Below, one piece after another: positions 38,963 through 50,951 of a stretch of DNA of 64,000 bases. Location of the stretch: positions 200,174 through 264,173 of the forward strand of contig NW_005200793.1 of assembly GCF_000372725.1 (NCBI RefSeq), given 5' to 3'. The DNA is from Emiliania huxleyi CCMP1516 (lineage: Eukaryota; Haptophyta; Isochrysidales; Noelaerhabdaceae). A model generated the notes under the pieces. The model saw only the letters and a list, made by a program, of their open reading frames with translations. It ran no database searches and was not told the DNA's origin. The translations under genes and the position numbers were made by a program. Each line of letters begins with the position of its first letter. Within the stretch, counting starts at the first letter, position 1.

Positions 38963-39419
38963 TGTGCACGTTATTCTCGAATATCTTTGAGAATATAGAG
39001 GGTCCCGCGCACTTCCATATTCGAGAATATTCTCGAGAAATTCTCGAGAACATAGATGCCCCGGCCGGCTTTTCCCTCAAGAATATACGAGCTTTCCGCA
39101 GCCCTTGACCTTAGTAGACCTCGAGTCCAAAGATATTCTTGAATATTCTTGACGTACCGCTGCGGCGTCTAAAACGGTCTTGACGAGAGAGCTCGAAACA
39201 GCTATTCCCCCCCTCAACAGTAGGTTTTCGGGTCGAGGACGACTGAAATCTTTAAGTTTTGGTGGTTCTGAGCGGGTTTGGGAGCGACTTTTGGCCTCCG
39301 TCGACCTACGCGTGGTCAAAATATTCTCAATATTCGAGAATAATCTCGAGAATATAGACGGTCCGGGGAGAATATAAGCAAAATAATATAGATAGTCCTG
39401 CGCGAGAATAACGTGCACA
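38963..39419. mobile_element. MITE-like element with 17-bp terminal inverted repeats
   Basis: Ends TGTGCACGTTATTCTCG (38963-38979) and its reverse complement (39403-39419). The inside is much more AT-rich than the surroundings and full of GAGAATATTCTCGAGAA-type palindromes. No transposase. The target duplication is not clear. It abuts the coding fragment at 39440. Confidence 0.75.
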
Positions 39420-39439
39420 AGCTAAAGCGCGAGCTGCAT

Positions 39440-39826
39440 GTGCTCGCGCAACCCCACCTTGGAAGGCAATACGCCTGCGTGGATCGCGTCACACCAATCC
39501 TCCCCTCGCCCTCCGCAATCCCGCCGCAGCACTCGGATTCTGGCAAGGCCTGCGACGCATCATCGTACAAGCAGCGCGGGTGGTGTAGGTTGGAGCAGAT
39601 GTGTATCCGCGATCAGAACATTTCAATCACGCGGCCGCCCGTATACATCTTTGAGCATGAAACGACGGATTTCCTCGTTCGTGCTGTCCACACAAGCGCA
39701 CAGAGAGCTGGCTTTTTGTCGGCAGAGGACATCGTCCTGAACGGTGAATTTGCCTGCTTTGAGCTTGGTCACATGCTGCCAAATGGCGACGTGCCTCGAG
39801 AACCTCGAGAGGATGCAGTGACGTGA
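39440..39826 (+). CDS. Hypothetical protein fragment with RGWCRLE motif
   Basis: An open stretch reading QYACVDRVTPILPSPSAIPP, KQRGWCRLEQMCIRDQNIS, PPVYIFEHETTDFLVRAVHT and DIVLNGEFACFELGHMLPNG, then stop. The varied composition and the KxRGWCRLE word, which I recall from uncharacterised algal proteins, favour genuine coding. The 5' part is missing or interrupted by the adjacent inverted-repeat element, so this may be a last exon or a truncated gene. Function unknown. Confidence 0.4.
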   Translation: MLAQPHLGRQYACVDRVTPILPSPSAIPPQHSDSGKACDASSYKQRGWCRLEQMCIRDQNISITRPPVYIFEHETTDFLVRAVHTSAQRAGFLSAEDIVLNGEFACFELGHMLPNGDVPREPREDAVT

Positions 39827-39850
39827 GACACACACACACACACACACGCG

Positions 39851-40273
39851 GAGCGGCCGCACTCTGCTCGCTACCCCCCTGCACAACTAAGCTCATCCCT
39901 GCTGCTAGGGGGGGGGGTCTGACCCCCCCAGCAGCAGAGCGCACTGGACCCAGCTCTCCCGCCTCCTCGCCGCCGCCCCCCCCTCTCCGAGAGGCGTAGA
40001 AGAGAGGCTGGCGTGCCCCGCACCTCCCGGTTGGCAGTAGGAGGGCCCGCCGGTGAGACCACTGATTTTGATGCCGACCATAAATTCTCGCAACTCGAAC
40101 GCATGCTACTTACAGCTGCTGTCTGTACAGAGATGCCAGCACCCCCCACAGGCAGAGCGCTCCTGCTGGGGGGGGGGGTCCGGACCCCCCAGCAGCAGAG
40201 CGCTGCTGCTGGGGGGGGGGTCGGCCATGAGCTCAGTTGTGCAGGGGGGGTAGCGAGCAGAGTGCGGCCGCTC
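39851..40273. mobile_element. Inverted-repeat element with ~46-bp arms and G-run hairpins
   Basis: Left arm 39851-39895 and right arm 40228-40273 are reverse complements with one substitution and one length change in a C run, both starting GAGCGGCCGCACTCTGCTCG. Inside, three G10-12 tracts face CCCCCC tracts across short loops (CTGCTGGGGGG ... CCCCCCAGCAG). No coding capacity. Confidence 0.8.
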
Positions 40274-40400
40274 CTGTTGTGCGAGGCGTGAACCGCGCCA
40301 TTCGCTCTCACCTGGCAACCCTGTCTGCACGTCTCGCGCGCGCGTGAACAGGGCTCCAGGCCCCAGATGACGTTTGAGTGTTAGAGTTGTTTGGTATTGC

Positions 40401-40404
<4 letters not shown>

Positions 40405-40432
<28 letters not shown>
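40405..40432. repeat. (CT)n microsatellite preceded by TTTGGTATTGCTAAA
   Basis: The word TTTGGTATTGCTAAA followed by CT repeats also forms the extra ~28 bp in the right arm of the fold-back element (about 27490-27525). Confidence 0.9.
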
Positions 40433-40435
<3 letters not shown>

Positions 40436-40782
40436 CGAGTAGCGATGCTCTTCGACATTTGATGCCTGCCTTCTCACGCAAAAAACACAACCCGGAGCGA
40501 GTGAGTGAGTATTCTTATAGGAAACCACGACGACACACACCAAGAATCTCACACACCAGTCGACACGCATCGGTTGCCTTCCACACACTCGGGTTACACC
40601 AATCCTCGCTACCCAACGCGGCCAAAGGATATCCACCTCGAGAACCTCGAGAACCTTCCACACACACACATGACAATACCACAACCCGGCAGCAACCCGG
40701 TGCCAACAAGCCTGTTCACGCCTGCATTGATGGTGCCGCTGGTCTGCTTTTGTCAGTTGTGACTCCCGTGCGCTCCTCTGCC

Positions 40783-43405
<2,623 letters not shown>

Positions 43406-43525
43406 AGGGGGAGGGTGTCCCGAGGAGACATAGCCACCTGTGGTGGCCGCAGTGGTGCTGTGGTGAGGCGCGGAGGGGAGAGGGCAGGCGCCGGCGGCAG
43501 GTCTGTGCAATTACGGCTTGTCTGT

Positions 43526-43995
43526 GGAGAGAGTGGCCGCGCGCCGTACTCCCGCCGCCGTTGCGCGATGTCGTATGCGGCGTGCGTCGCGCACTGGACG
43601 TCCGCGGGGAGTGTTACGAATGTAGGCACGCTGTGACCTGTCTGCGGTTATTTTCTGGGTTGGGTTCTTTAGGTTAACTGGGCATTGAAGCTCGTCTGTC
43701 GTCAATCAAAAAAGTAAAATATGTTAGGCTTAAAGGGGAAAACAGTGCTTGCGATTGACTGGTATAGCCCCCCTGAACAATCAAACACTCTCCGACCAAA
43801 ACAATCAAACGGAGGTAAGATTTACCATTAGTCGGGGCAACCCCGGGTAAAACCCGGGTATACCTGCAAAAGTCCAGGTATACCCGAGAAATACCCGGGT
43901 TCGACGTCGAGATGCCGCGCTCACCCTACACCCAGGGCCCCTGTGCCAACTGCGGCGCGACCCGCCTGCTCAAGTATGCGCACCGTACCATCTTC
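43526..43995 (+). repeat. Tandem 470-bp duplication, copy 1
   Basis: Matches 44128-44602. Each copy contains AGGTAAGATTTACC, an ACCCGGGTATACC / GGTATACCCG inverted-repeat cluster and then a short reading frame starting ATGCCGCGCTC. Confidence 0.94.
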
Positions 43996-44097
43996 TCGAT
44001 GTCATCCACCACCGTGAAAAGACGATCTGAAAAAATGAAAGAAAAAAGTGCAATACAAGCTGCTTTAGTCTCCGCCCGCTACAAGCTGCTCAAGTGA
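43912..44097 (+). CDS. Short frame with CxxC motif (duplicated)
   Basis: 61 codons: MPRSPYTQGPCANCGATRLL, then YAHRTIF shared with the second copy, then a different tail rich in Ser/Lys. The CANCGATR word suggests half of a zinc ribbon. It could be a first exon captured by the duplicated unit; the tails of the two copies diverge exactly where the repeat ends. Low confidence as a stand-alone gene. Confidence 0.3.
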   Translation: MPRSPYTQGPCANCGATRLLKYAHRTIFSMSSTTVKRRSEKMKEKSAIQAALVSARYKLLK

Positions 44098-44127
44098 CAC
44101 AAATGTGCTACCGCACCTCCCGGTCTC

Positions 44128-44602
44128 GGAGAGAGTGGCCGCGCGCCGTACTCCCGCCGCCGTTGCGCGATGTCGTATGCGGCGTGTGTCGCGCACTGGA
44201 CGTCCGAGGGGAGTGTTACGAATGTACGCACGCTGTGACCTGTCTGCGGTTATGTTCTGGGTTGGGTTCTTTAGGTTAACTGGGCATTGAAGCTCAGCTA
44301 CCAAGCTCGTCTGTCGTCAATCAAAAAAGTAAAATATGTTAGGGGAAAACAGTGCTTGCGATTGACTGGTATAGCCCCCCTGAACAATCAAACACTCTCC
44401 GACCAAAACAATCAAACGGAGGTAAGATTTACCATTAGTCGGGGCAACCCCGGGTAAAACCCGGGTATACCTGCAAAAGTCCAGGTACACCCGAGAAATA
44501 CCCGGGTTCGACGTCGAGATGCCGCGCTCACCCTACACCCAGGGCCCCTGTGCCAACTGCGGCGCGACCCGCCTGCTCAAGTATGCGCACCGTACCATCT
44601 TC
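44128..44602 (+). repeat. Tandem ~475-bp duplication, copy 2
   Basis: Second copy of 43526-43995, with small indels. The 132 bp between the copies are unique. Confidence 0.94.
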
Positions 44603-44716
44603 CATCTCTGGATGGCCCGCCCGGCCCATCGGCGCCTCCGCACACCGAGTCGCAGGTCGACGGGCGCCCCGTCTATGCTGGACCTAAGGGCGGAAGCCAC
44701 CGCTCCCAGAGCATGA
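44519..44716 (+). CDS. Short frame with CxxC motif (second copy)
   Basis: 65 codons sharing its first ~28 residues with the frame at 43912 and continuing HLWMARPAHRRLRTPSRRST. See that entry for the reading and doubts. Confidence 0.3.
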   Translation: MPRSPYTQGPCANCGATRLLKYAHRTIFHLWMARPAHRRLRTPSRRSTGAPSMLDLRAEATAPRA

Positions 44717-45667
44717 GCATCCCTAAGCCCCAGCATTGGCATAATGGTCGACCCACAAAAAAACACAGTTGACAACAACATATGCACAACATGTACATGT
44801 ACATGTGCCAAAATACTCCCAGGCCTCCTTCCGCCCACTCCGCTCACCTGCTTGACTACTTCCGAGCCCCACGAGCCGCGGCGAGAAAGATCGAATTAAA
44901 GTGCGGAGTTTGAACATGTGGTATCTCAAATATTGGCAAAAAGAAAAAAACGGAAAAAAGAAGCGCAAAGAAAAGGGTATCTCGCATATTTACTGATAGC
45001 TCCTCGAACATCGTACCGGTGATGTTGGAGTCAGAGATGAAGCTGCTGGGGGTGGAGTCGCGGAAAGACGTCTTGAGCACTAGCTGTTGGAACGTTTCTG
45101 TTGGAACGTTTCTTTCTTTGTTCGTCGGCCCGAGTGGTGCCTCGCTCCCCCTCCTGCGACGATCTGCCGTGAGCGCGTGCTTCATCTTCTCTTTCCAGCG
45201 AAGCTTCGCGCTGAAGTAGAAGCTGGTGCGCCAACGCGAGGTAGCGCTAGTCAACGATAGGAAGTGGTAGACGCCCGAGGGTGGGCGACGGCTACGCACC
45301 ACACTTCTCCCCTAACTCTGGTTCCGTGCTTAGAGCCTACTGTATACTTGATGCAGAGCTTTCCGACGTCATTGTGTTTGCCGCTCCGCGCTCGACGCCC
45401 GCCGCCGCGCGCGCCCGCGCGCCACCCCTTTTGCGCAGCAACACCTTAAATTTCATGGCCCTCCAAATTCGGGTCGGAGCGTAGCGGAGTGGGCCCCGAG
45501 TTTGAAAACGGCGACGGACGCTTGCGTCCTAGCCGCCAACAACGCCTCCCCGGCGCAGAGGGGCCCCCGGAGGGACGCTCAACCGCTCCACGCCACGCCG
45601 CTTGCGGCGGTCCTATTCCACGCTCGCGGGGGCCGCTTCTTATTTATTCTTTGTGGCCACGGCACGA
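44717..45667. other. No confident gene
   Basis: A minus-strand frame at 44856-45302 contains a varied stretch (TETFQQLVLKTSFRDSTPSS) that could be an exon but has no recognisable family. The words GGGTGGGCGACGG and CACCACAC near 45285 recur near 2025. Otherwise nothing is seen. Confidence 0.4.
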
Positions 45668-46732
45668 TTACTCGTCACTCGCCTCGTCCGCTAGGGCGTG
45701 CGGACTCCCCCAGCAGCGCGCGCTCAGGGGCTGCGCCTCGAGCTGCCTGTGGAGCAGTTCCACAAGCAGCGGCGAATGGTCGACGATGAGCACCTCCGGG
45801 TACCGCGCCCGCCACCGCCCTCCCGAGACAAGCCGCGCAATCTGGTGAACCCTAGCGCGCGCGGTCTCCGCCTCGCGCCACACCGCTCGCCACCACTGAG
45901 CGTTCGCCGCCCGCCGCTCCTCCCGCCGCCGGCGCTCCTCCGCTCGCTGCTCCGCCACCGCACGCAGCCTCTCCTGCTCGGCCTTCGCCTGCTCACTCGA
46001 GGCCCCCGACGACGGCCCCTCGGGAGCTGGCTGGGCGTGCCCGGCGCTGCGGGCCATCCCTGCGGTCGGCGTCTGCTGAAGCACCCAGGGCATCGCGTGG
46101 AGCCTGGCGCCGGCCTTCTGCTGGGCCTCGGAGAGGCTCTGTGGCGGCGTCCACGCCGCGCCCTCCTTCATCGCGGCCACGAAGGCTCCCCAGAACGCCG
46201 ATGCTCCCTCGCCGCGTCGCTTCTCGTGGTCGTACTTGCGCGCCTTGTAGGCGAACATGTGGAGGCCGCCCGAGATCACCACCAGCGTCTCCAGCGTCGT
46301 GTCCTCCCATCCGGGCGCGCCCGCCGCCTGGCCGCCGGCGCTCTGCCTCGCCTCGTCGCGGGCCTGTCTGAGGGCGGCCATGCGTCGCTCCGCTTCGTCT
46401 CGTGCCCGAGTGAGGACCGTGCCGAGGGCCCTCCCCATGCGCCCCGCCTCCTCATCGTCGCCGCCGGCCGTCGCTTCCGTCGCCGCTGCCCGTATCTGGC
46501 TCCACCCGATCGAGCCGAGCCGTGGCGAAAGCAGCATGAACTCGGAGAGGATGGTGCGGCCCGCCGCCTCCCGCTCCATCCCGCCGGGGCGGAACGCCGC
46601 AGCCAGCCGCCGCTCGAGCGAGCGCACCGCCGGCGAGTCCGCCGGCTGCCATAGCATCGGGTACTCCCGGCCTGCTACCTCGACCCTCGGTGCGGTCTCC
46701 CGCACGCACGCCTCCCGCAGGTCATCTCGCAT
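45668..46732 (-). CDS. Uncharacterised 354-aa protein
   Basis: Intronless from ATG 46732 to a stop at 45668. It is predicted to be largely helical: RRLAAAFRPGGMEREAAGRT, FMLLSPRLGSIGWSQIRAAA, then GLHMFAYKARKYDHEKRRGE, an Arg/Glu-rich coiled segment (AEQERLRAVAEQRAEERRRR) and a distinct C-terminal block RYPEVLIVDHSPLLVELLHR. Composition is varied, Met/Trp/Tyr are well represented and no stop interrupts 1 kb, so coding is likely. I do not recognise the family. It is flanked on its upstream side by an AT-rich inverted-repeat element. Confidence 0.68.
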   Translation of the reverse strand: MRDDLREACVRETAPRVEVAGREYPMLWQPADSPAVRSLERRLAAAFRPGGMEREAAGRTILSEFMLLSPRLGSIGWSQIRAAATEATAGGDDEEAGRMGRALGTVLTRARDEAERRMAALRQARDEARQSAGGQAAGAPGWEDTTLETLVVISGGLHMFAYKARKYDHEKRRGEGASAFWGAFVAAMKEGAAWTPPQSLSEAQQKAGARLHAMPWVLQQTPTAGMARSAGHAQPAPEGPSSGASSEQAKAEQERLRAVAEQRAEERRRREERRAANAQWWRAVWREAETARARVHQIARLVSGGRWRARYPEVLIVDHSPLLVELLHRQLEAQPLSARCWGSPHALADEASDE

Positions 46733-46877
46733 GTTCCAGATTCCGCGGAAGGCCGCCTCCCGATGCTGCGCATACTCCTCCTTGCGATCTTTGTGTGCAC
46801 TGGTGGATTTTGGGGCGCTGTGGGCCCCCTATGACGGCCCCCGAGTGCCGAGATCCCCCGCACCGCGCACGGGGTCT

Positions 46878-47290
46878 AAGGCAGGCGATAAATATTGATT
46901 CTCGCCCCTGTAACTATTGATATTGATTATTGACAGCATCCCCTATAACATTGACAATATATTGACATATTGATCGCTGATTTTACCCTCCAAAAGCACC
47001 AATGTCGACATTTGTCCCAAACATTGCCTAGATGTGGGCTGAAATCGAAAAAATCGCGAGTTCAAGGCGATTTTTAATGCGGTTTAAGCGATTTCGAAGC
47101 GATTTTGGCCCGTTTTTAACGGTTTAGAGCCACTTTCAAGCCCAGGATGGACCCACCTGACCCACGGTCCTGACCAGCCCAGGCCCAGCCTCTCCTCTAA
47201 CTCCTATTGCCATACCTCGAGGTATACATATTGATATTGATCGCCTCTCTAACTATTGGAGCAATATATTCAATATTTATCGCCTGCCTT
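46878..47290. mobile_element. AT-rich inverted-repeat element
   Basis: AAGGCAGGCGATAAATATTGA at 46878-46898 is exactly inverted at 47270-47290. The inside is far more AT-rich than any neighbour, with ATTGATATTGAT-type words at both ends and AAATCGCGAG / CGATTT palindromic words in the centre. No reading frame. No clear target duplication was found. Confidence 0.7.
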
Positions 47291-47869
47291 ATCGGGGTCC
47301 GACCCCGCCGGACCCGCGTCCCGCGACCCCCGGAACGGCCAGGATTGGCGATTGCGATCGAGATCATCAAAAATATTCAAATGACAATTTACAAATAAAA
47401 TATCGCGGGGCTCAACCTCATCTCTCACATGATCTCTCTTCTGTCGTCTCTTGGAACTCTGTGCACACACACAACATACAGGGCCGACTGCACGCTAAAG
47501 GCTACACGCTCGCACACCACTTGCTGAGTGGCTCTCCCGGGTGCTCAGCCCACGGCGGAGGCACGCCAGGCCCCGGGCAGACGTAGCCGGGCGAGAGAAA
47601 TTCAGTCCATTCAATAGAGCCCGTGGTATAGTCGAGAGGCGATCGCCGGCCGGCGCAGTGCTGCTCTGACCGCTCCGCCGGGCCGCCTCCGGGCCGCCGC
47701 CGCGGAGACGTGCACATAGGCAAGTTGGTATTTTCATAAATGAACTTCAAAATACCATTGGCTAATCTAATTCTACTCATCACAACTCGCCAGAAACACC
47801 CCCACACTATAGGGTCATTGTGTAGCCCTGTTAGAACGTTCTATTAGAAGGAAAAGGTTTTGTGCACAA
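47291..47869. other. No gene recognised
   Basis: Mixed-composition intergenic DNA between the AT-rich element and the 461-bp repeat. Confidence 0.5.
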
Positions 47870-48330
47870 GGCTAGTTCCAATTCACTCTGACACGCTAAT
47901 CTTGAAAACGCGTCCAACGGAGCTCCGTGTTGCTCCCAGCGCCCTCCCCCGCGCTTCCTGCGGCCATGGCCGATGATACTAGTATGAGAGGTCATCTGGC
48001 TACCGCGAGCGCGACTCAACTCGCCGACGTCGTCCGATGATTGTGCCTCAAAGTCAGCCTCCGGAGGCTATCGTGGGGTCGAGCCGGCGGTAGCCGTGAC
48101 ATGTGGTTCCACCACCCCTCGCAGGCTTTGCCTCTGACCGCCACCGTTCCCAGGCTGCCTAATGGGATAGAAAGGAAGGCTGGGCGAGCGTATAGAAGCG
48201 TGCTCGACCTCGTCGTGGCAACCTGCACGGCAGCGCTGGTAGGCGCGATGAGCGTCGTGCCACCTGAACCAAGACGGGTCGCAGGCGTCGTACCGAGCGT
48301 GTCGAGACCGTGTCCTGATGTGATCTGCAC
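47870..48330 (-). repeat. 461-bp dispersed repeat, copy 2 (inverted)
   Basis: Inverted copy of 33391-33851. The two copies are about 14 kb apart and have no indels that change total length. Confidence 0.93.
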
Positions 48331-48522
48331 GGGGGAGTCACGTCGGCGTCAAAGGAGCGACGTGCGACCTGTCAGAGCTTGATCTCCGATCTCAGCGGCG
48401 TCGAGTCGCCTTCGGCGGCGACAATTTGGTACATCTCCAGGACGCGCGGAGGCAGCTGCGACCCGGGAGAGAGCAGGGAGAGGGCGCTGGTAGGTCGCTT
48501 GACGCGGATGTGACGCCGACGT

Positions 48523-48705
48523 NNNNNNNNNNNNNNNNNNNNNNNNNNNNNNNNNNNNNNNNNNNNNNNNNNNNNNNNNNNNNNNNNNNNNNNNNNNNNN
48601 NNNNNNNNNNNNNNNNNNNNNNNNNNNNNNNNNNNNNNNNNNNNNNNNNNNNNNNNNNNNNNNNNNNNNNNNNNNNNNNNNNNNNNNNNNNNNNNNNNNN
48701 NNNNN
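48523..48705. other. Assembly gap (183 N)
   Basis: Flanked on both sides by related sequence (AGCTGCGACCCGG on the left, GTCGCAGCTGCC on the right, inverted), suggesting that an inverted repeat caused the gap. Confidence 0.98.
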
Positions 48706-49018
48706 ACTCGGCGGGGTCGCAGCTGCCTCTGGAAGGCACCGCGAGATGTACCAAATGGCGCAAATGGTCAAATCAAGGTTTTGTAACGCGAGCTGTGCCA
48801 CAGTGAAATGGAACTAGCCCAAGGTCCGTATGGCTCACCATGTAGTCGGCCACAGGTCACACAGCCAGGTGGGCTGGGGAGAGCGCGCGGCACCCAGACC
48901 CACGCCAAAACCCACACCACACATACACATAAGACATCTAACCTTTGCAACGACGCACGCACAGGGCGGACTGCCGACTGGGGGCTGGCGGGCGACCTCT
49001 GCCGCTCGCCCCTTCTTC

Positions 49019-50951
49019 TCACCCCTTCTTGTCGAAGTTGGATCGGATGCGGCCCAGGATGTAATCTCCGGCGGTGATCGCGCCGTGGCGCGACTCGATG
49101 AGCACGTGCTTGTCGGCCTGCACGAAGAGGGTTGACAAAGGACGGGGATGGGTTGGTCAAGACGCAGGAGGCACTACGGAATGATGAGGAGCCGGCCTGC
49201 ATGAAGAACGCCATCGAGTAGCGCGGCCGCGGCGGCCGCGCCTCTTCCGGCGTGGGCATGCGGACGCGGTGAAGATTGGAGAGGAGGCTATCGTTGGACC
49301 AGCGCGAGAGCATGTCGCCGATGTTGACGGCGATGCCACCCTCGACCGGGTCCACCTGTTCACAGCGGCGGCAGAGGGGCGAAGAGACGCCGTTCTCAAT
49401 ACTGTAGAACAGTGACTGGTATCTCCATTCTCGTACTCACGCCGGCCCACCTTGAGCCAGCCCGCGCCGCCCGCGCGCGGGTTGGCGGCGCACTCGAGGC
49501 CAGCATTGCCTATGCCACAAGAGGACACCGACTGATCATCTCGTCAATCGTGGAGCTAGTGATCTCTCGAGGCCGGCGTTGCCGGGGCGCTGGAAGAGGA
49601 GGGTAAGGTTGCACCAGTCCGTGTGCGGGCCGGCGCGCCTATAAAAAAGAAAGACAGGTCGATAAAAAAGAAATACAGCGGCACCAGTCCGTGTGCGGGC
49701 CGGCGCGCCTATGAAAAAAGAAACACAAGGCACAAGTGCATAAAAAAAGATATACATCGGTCCCGGTCTGTGTGCGGGCCGGCGCGCCAGTAGTCCTCTG
49801 GCACACTCGACACGTCCACCGGCGGGTAGTGCAGCAGCCGCAGCGTGCACTGCCCATCCTCCGCCCAGAGCGTGTGCGCCTAACTCAAAGGGACTCATGC
49901 CTCAGAAGTCCGTCGTAGTGCGCGCCAGCTCCTCCGACCAGAGCGCGCCCCCGCGAGCGTGCCGGCGGGCAGGTGCGGGCAGGCCACCTACGGCGAGGCT
50001 GTTGAGGACGTTCCGCGAAGGCTCCACTCCTCGGGCAAGTGCGGGCAGGCGGCCGGCTCGAGCAGCGAGAGCAGTCTGTTGCCTGCGGCGCACTCAGGAA
50101 CGCACAGGACTCAGGGCAAGGAGGTCCGCTGATTGCCGGTTCGGTCTCACCGCGGCGAATCTCGGGCCATCTCGGGCCATCTCGGGCCATCTCGGGCCAT
50201 ATCGGGCCATCTAGGACCATCTCGGGCCATCTCGGGCCATCTCGGCTCAGCCGGTTGCCGAGGGAGTGCGCCGCGCTGATGAGTGTGCGAGCGGCGGGCT
50301 CGAAGCCTAACGCGCGGGATTGCCCGAGATTGCGCGAGATTGCGCGAGATTCCGGATGTAGCGCGAGGCGGGCTGCGGCCGTCTGTGGACGGCCACCGGC
50401 CGTCCATCGACCCGCGGCGCGCGGTGACCTGGAGGCTCTCTTTTTGGTCCGGCGTGCCGGTCGAAGGCCGTACCTGCGGGGAAGGTTCCGAGAAGGCTCC
50501 GAGAAGGCTCCGCGAAGCCAGCCGAGGGGCAGCGCACCTGCGACATGTACTCGTAGCCGCAGTTGAGGTGCGCGGCGAAGGGCGCCTGCTCCGCCTTGGC
50601 CGCCCGCTCCTGCCCGAAGAAGGTGGCCGACGCGCCAAACGCCTCGTCGATCGCCGCCTCCGGAATGCCGTGGTTGGTCACTGAGAAGAAGCCGACCTCG
50701 CTGGCCGCGGCAATCATGGCCGCGCGGACCTCGTCGTCGGGCAAGGACAGGTCAACAACCGGCACGTTACCGTACACGGCCGCTGAGCCGCCCTTGCCGC
50801 CCGCCTGCAGGAGCTGGCGCTCGAGCTGGACCTCCCGCGCAGCTGATTTGTCGGCTCCGGCCGCCTCGGCTTCACAGGGGCTGTCCGTCGCGCGCTGCTT
50901 CGTGGGCGGCGGGTCGGGGGCCGGGATGGGTGGGCTGTTGCGCTTGCACAT
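49019..50951 (-). CDS. 2-oxoglutarate/Fe(II)-dependent oxygenase (IPNS/DIOX type), ten exons
   Basis: Exons 50951-50538, 50473-50380, 50306-50259, 50082-50054, 49987-49949, 49879-49788, 49638-49583, 49509-49451, 49355-49197 and 49117-49019 total 1,089 nt in perfect phase (362 aa). The N-terminal DIOX domain has VPVVDLSLPDDEV and GFFSVTNHGIPE. The jelly-roll core has LRLLHYPP, RAGPHTDWCNLTLLFQ (HxD metal ligands), NLHRV (distal His) and RPRYSMAFF (Arg-x-Ser for 2-oxoglutarate), ending AITAGDYILGRIRSNFDKKG. Introns are 64-176 bp, all ending AG; seven of nine start GC and two (first and eighth) GT. Most introns begin with bases repeated at the start of the next exon. The substrate is unknown. 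Confidence 0.92.
49611..49800 (-). repeat. Three tandem copies of an exon start in one intron region
   Basis: GGCGCGCCGGCCCGCACAC followed by GGACTGGTGC (or a variant) occurs at about 49800-49760, 49722-49681 and 49652-49611 on the minus strand. The last two are each preceded by a TTTTTTATAG or TTTTTCATAG acceptor-like tract. Only the last copy leads into the conserved coding sequence; the other two are intron 6. Confidence 0.93.
50161..50250. repeat. 10-bp tandem array (CTCGGGCCAT) x9
   Basis: Nine units with few variants, entirely within intron 3 of the oxygenase gene (50083-50258). Confidence 0.96.
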
